A stretch of 64,000 nt of DNA, taken from JACKAN01 sp964502735. GTDB lineage: Bacteria; Bdellovibrionota; Bdellovibrionia; Bdellovibrionales; UBA1609. Below the pieces are notes generated by a model. It had not been told where the DNA came from. It made no database searches and was given only the letters and a program-made list of their open reading frames with translations. The DNA is taken from contig CAZCYD010000001.1 of NCBI GenBank assembly GCA_964502735.1, forward strand, positions 1 through 64,000, given 5' to 3'. Positions 63,503-64,000 of this stretch are shown piece by piece (position 1 is the first letter of the stretch; each line of letters begins with the position of its first letter). A program made the translations under genes and the position numbers.

Positions 63503-64000
63503 TTATCTTCTTTTATAGCCTGCAAATTTTTCAGTTAGAACTTGAGCCTTTTCAGGCTTAAGTAAATTCAAAATATCTGCCGCATTTTTCTTTTTCATTC
63601 TTCCTAAAATTTCCACAGCAAGATCTTCATTAAGCGTTGCTACAATCTGGGCTGCGTTTTGTGGTTTCATATCTGAATAAAACTCCACCAACTTTTTAAT
63701 CCTTTCTTCGTCGACCTCAACCTTATCTTTTAAAACCTGACCAATTTGCGATCTAATTTCTTCAAGTTTCTTGATTCGATTTTCGATCTCTCTTCTTTGT
63801 TCATGCAATTCGCTCTCCAATTCATTTAATTCTTTTTCTCTAAGGTCTAGTTCTGTTTTTCTATCGTTTAACTTAGTAAAATGATTAATATTTTCTTCTC
63901 TATTTTTTTCACTCGACAAATCTTTATTTGCACTAGACAGCTCATTGCCAGAGGAAATTCTTGCCTCTTTTACACTTTTGTCTGAGGATTTTTTTTCCTC
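63503..64000 (-). CDS. MotE-like flagellar protein (5' end outside window)
   Basis: The frame stays open to the window edge, so the gene is partial; the TTG at 63919 is internal. The visible 165 codons encode a polar part, a long coiled coil (LDLREKELNELESELHEQRREIENRIKKLEEIRSQIGQVLK) and an MgtE-N-like helical end (VEFYSDMKPQNAAQIVATLNEDLAVEILGRMKKKNAADILNLLKPEKAQVLTEKF). That layout fits MotE-type stator chaperones next to fliK. Confidence 0.8.
   Translation of the reverse strand, partial: EEKKSSDKSVKEARISSGNELSSANKDLSSEKNREENINHFTKLNDRKTELDLREKELNELESELHEQRREIENRIKKLEEIRSQIGQVLKDKVEVDEERIKKLVEFYSDMKPQNAAQIVATLNEDLAVEILGRMKKKNAADILNLLKPEKAQVLTEKFAGYKRR

Noticed and set aside
1..64000. tRNA or rRNA genes
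   Set aside because: No TTC-A/G-A arm with matching acceptor stem or rRNA block was noticed on either strand by eye; a covariance search would settle it.

Overview
The window looks like the chromosome of a motile, low-GC (by eye a little under 40 percent), Gram-negative bacterium related to Bdellovibrio (Bdellovibrionota). Pointers are: a flagellar export operon ending in flhF-flhG-fliA; paired DUF507 proteins; a Flp/Tad pilus locus; many exported proteins with no clear relatives; and short palindromic units between genes. The genus is an inference from gene content. No rRNA, tRNA or CRISPR array was seen.

Layout. 0.1-9.5 kb is a Flp/Tad-type pilus locus: pilin, three pseudopilin-like proteins (one only 59 aa), CpaB-like protein, secretin and TadA/CpaF ATPase. 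It is interrupted by a large Gly/Met-repeat secreted protein, whose repeat array contains a 100-N assembly gap, and by a receiver-histidine kinase hybrid. 9.5-14.3 kb holds a small gene behind a near-consensus sigma-28 promoter, a 48-bp-arm palindrome, aspS, a PHA-system-family protein, an RpoH-type sigma factor and an exported protein. 14.4-25.7 kb is one long minus-strand flagellar operon, fliL-M-N-O-P-Q-R-flhB-flhA-flhF-flhG-fliA, headed by a well-spaced sigma-54 promoter. 26-44.4 kb is mixed housekeeping and envelope: inositol monophosphatase, SPOR protein, a HExxH lipoprotein paired with an outer-membrane protein, FMN reductase, NUDIX hydrolase, rpsN, UvrD/PcrA helicase, KamA-family radical SAM enzyme, two barrel-type outer-membrane proteins, a GroES domain fused to a histone-H1-like Lys-rich tail, two DUF507 proteins and a class A penicillin-binding protein. 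44.9-46.3 kb is a complete IS4-family element with 17-bp terminal inverted repeats and a 12-bp target duplication; its transposase has a +1 frameshift at a C4 run. 46.5-50 kb encodes a CHASE2 histidine kinase and an NtrC-type sigma-54 activator. 51.3-56.4 kb has ileS-lspA, a TauE/SafE permease and lgt; a 31-bp palindrome between the last two encodes the same C-terminal tail for both. 56.7-58.9 kb has a lipoprotein, HU and phosphofructokinase. 58.9-64 kb is a minus-strand hook operon: motE-like (cut by the window edge), fliK, flgD, a TIGR02530-type protein and flgE.

How it fits together. Three layers of flagellar control are visible: a sigma-54 promoter before fliL, an NtrC-type activator with an adjacent kinase that is a candidate regulator, and fliA as the last operon gene with one clear sigma-28 target promoter before an unknown gene. 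The Tad locus lacks tadB, tadC, tadZ and a prepilin peptidase here, so those must lie elsewhere or be absent. The most unusual items are the GroES/H1-like fusion, the coding palindrome shared by two convergent genes, the sigma-28-driven unknown gene, the long near-perfect hairpin after aspS, the Gly/Met-repeat protein and a terminator inside the signal-peptide region of a downstream gene.
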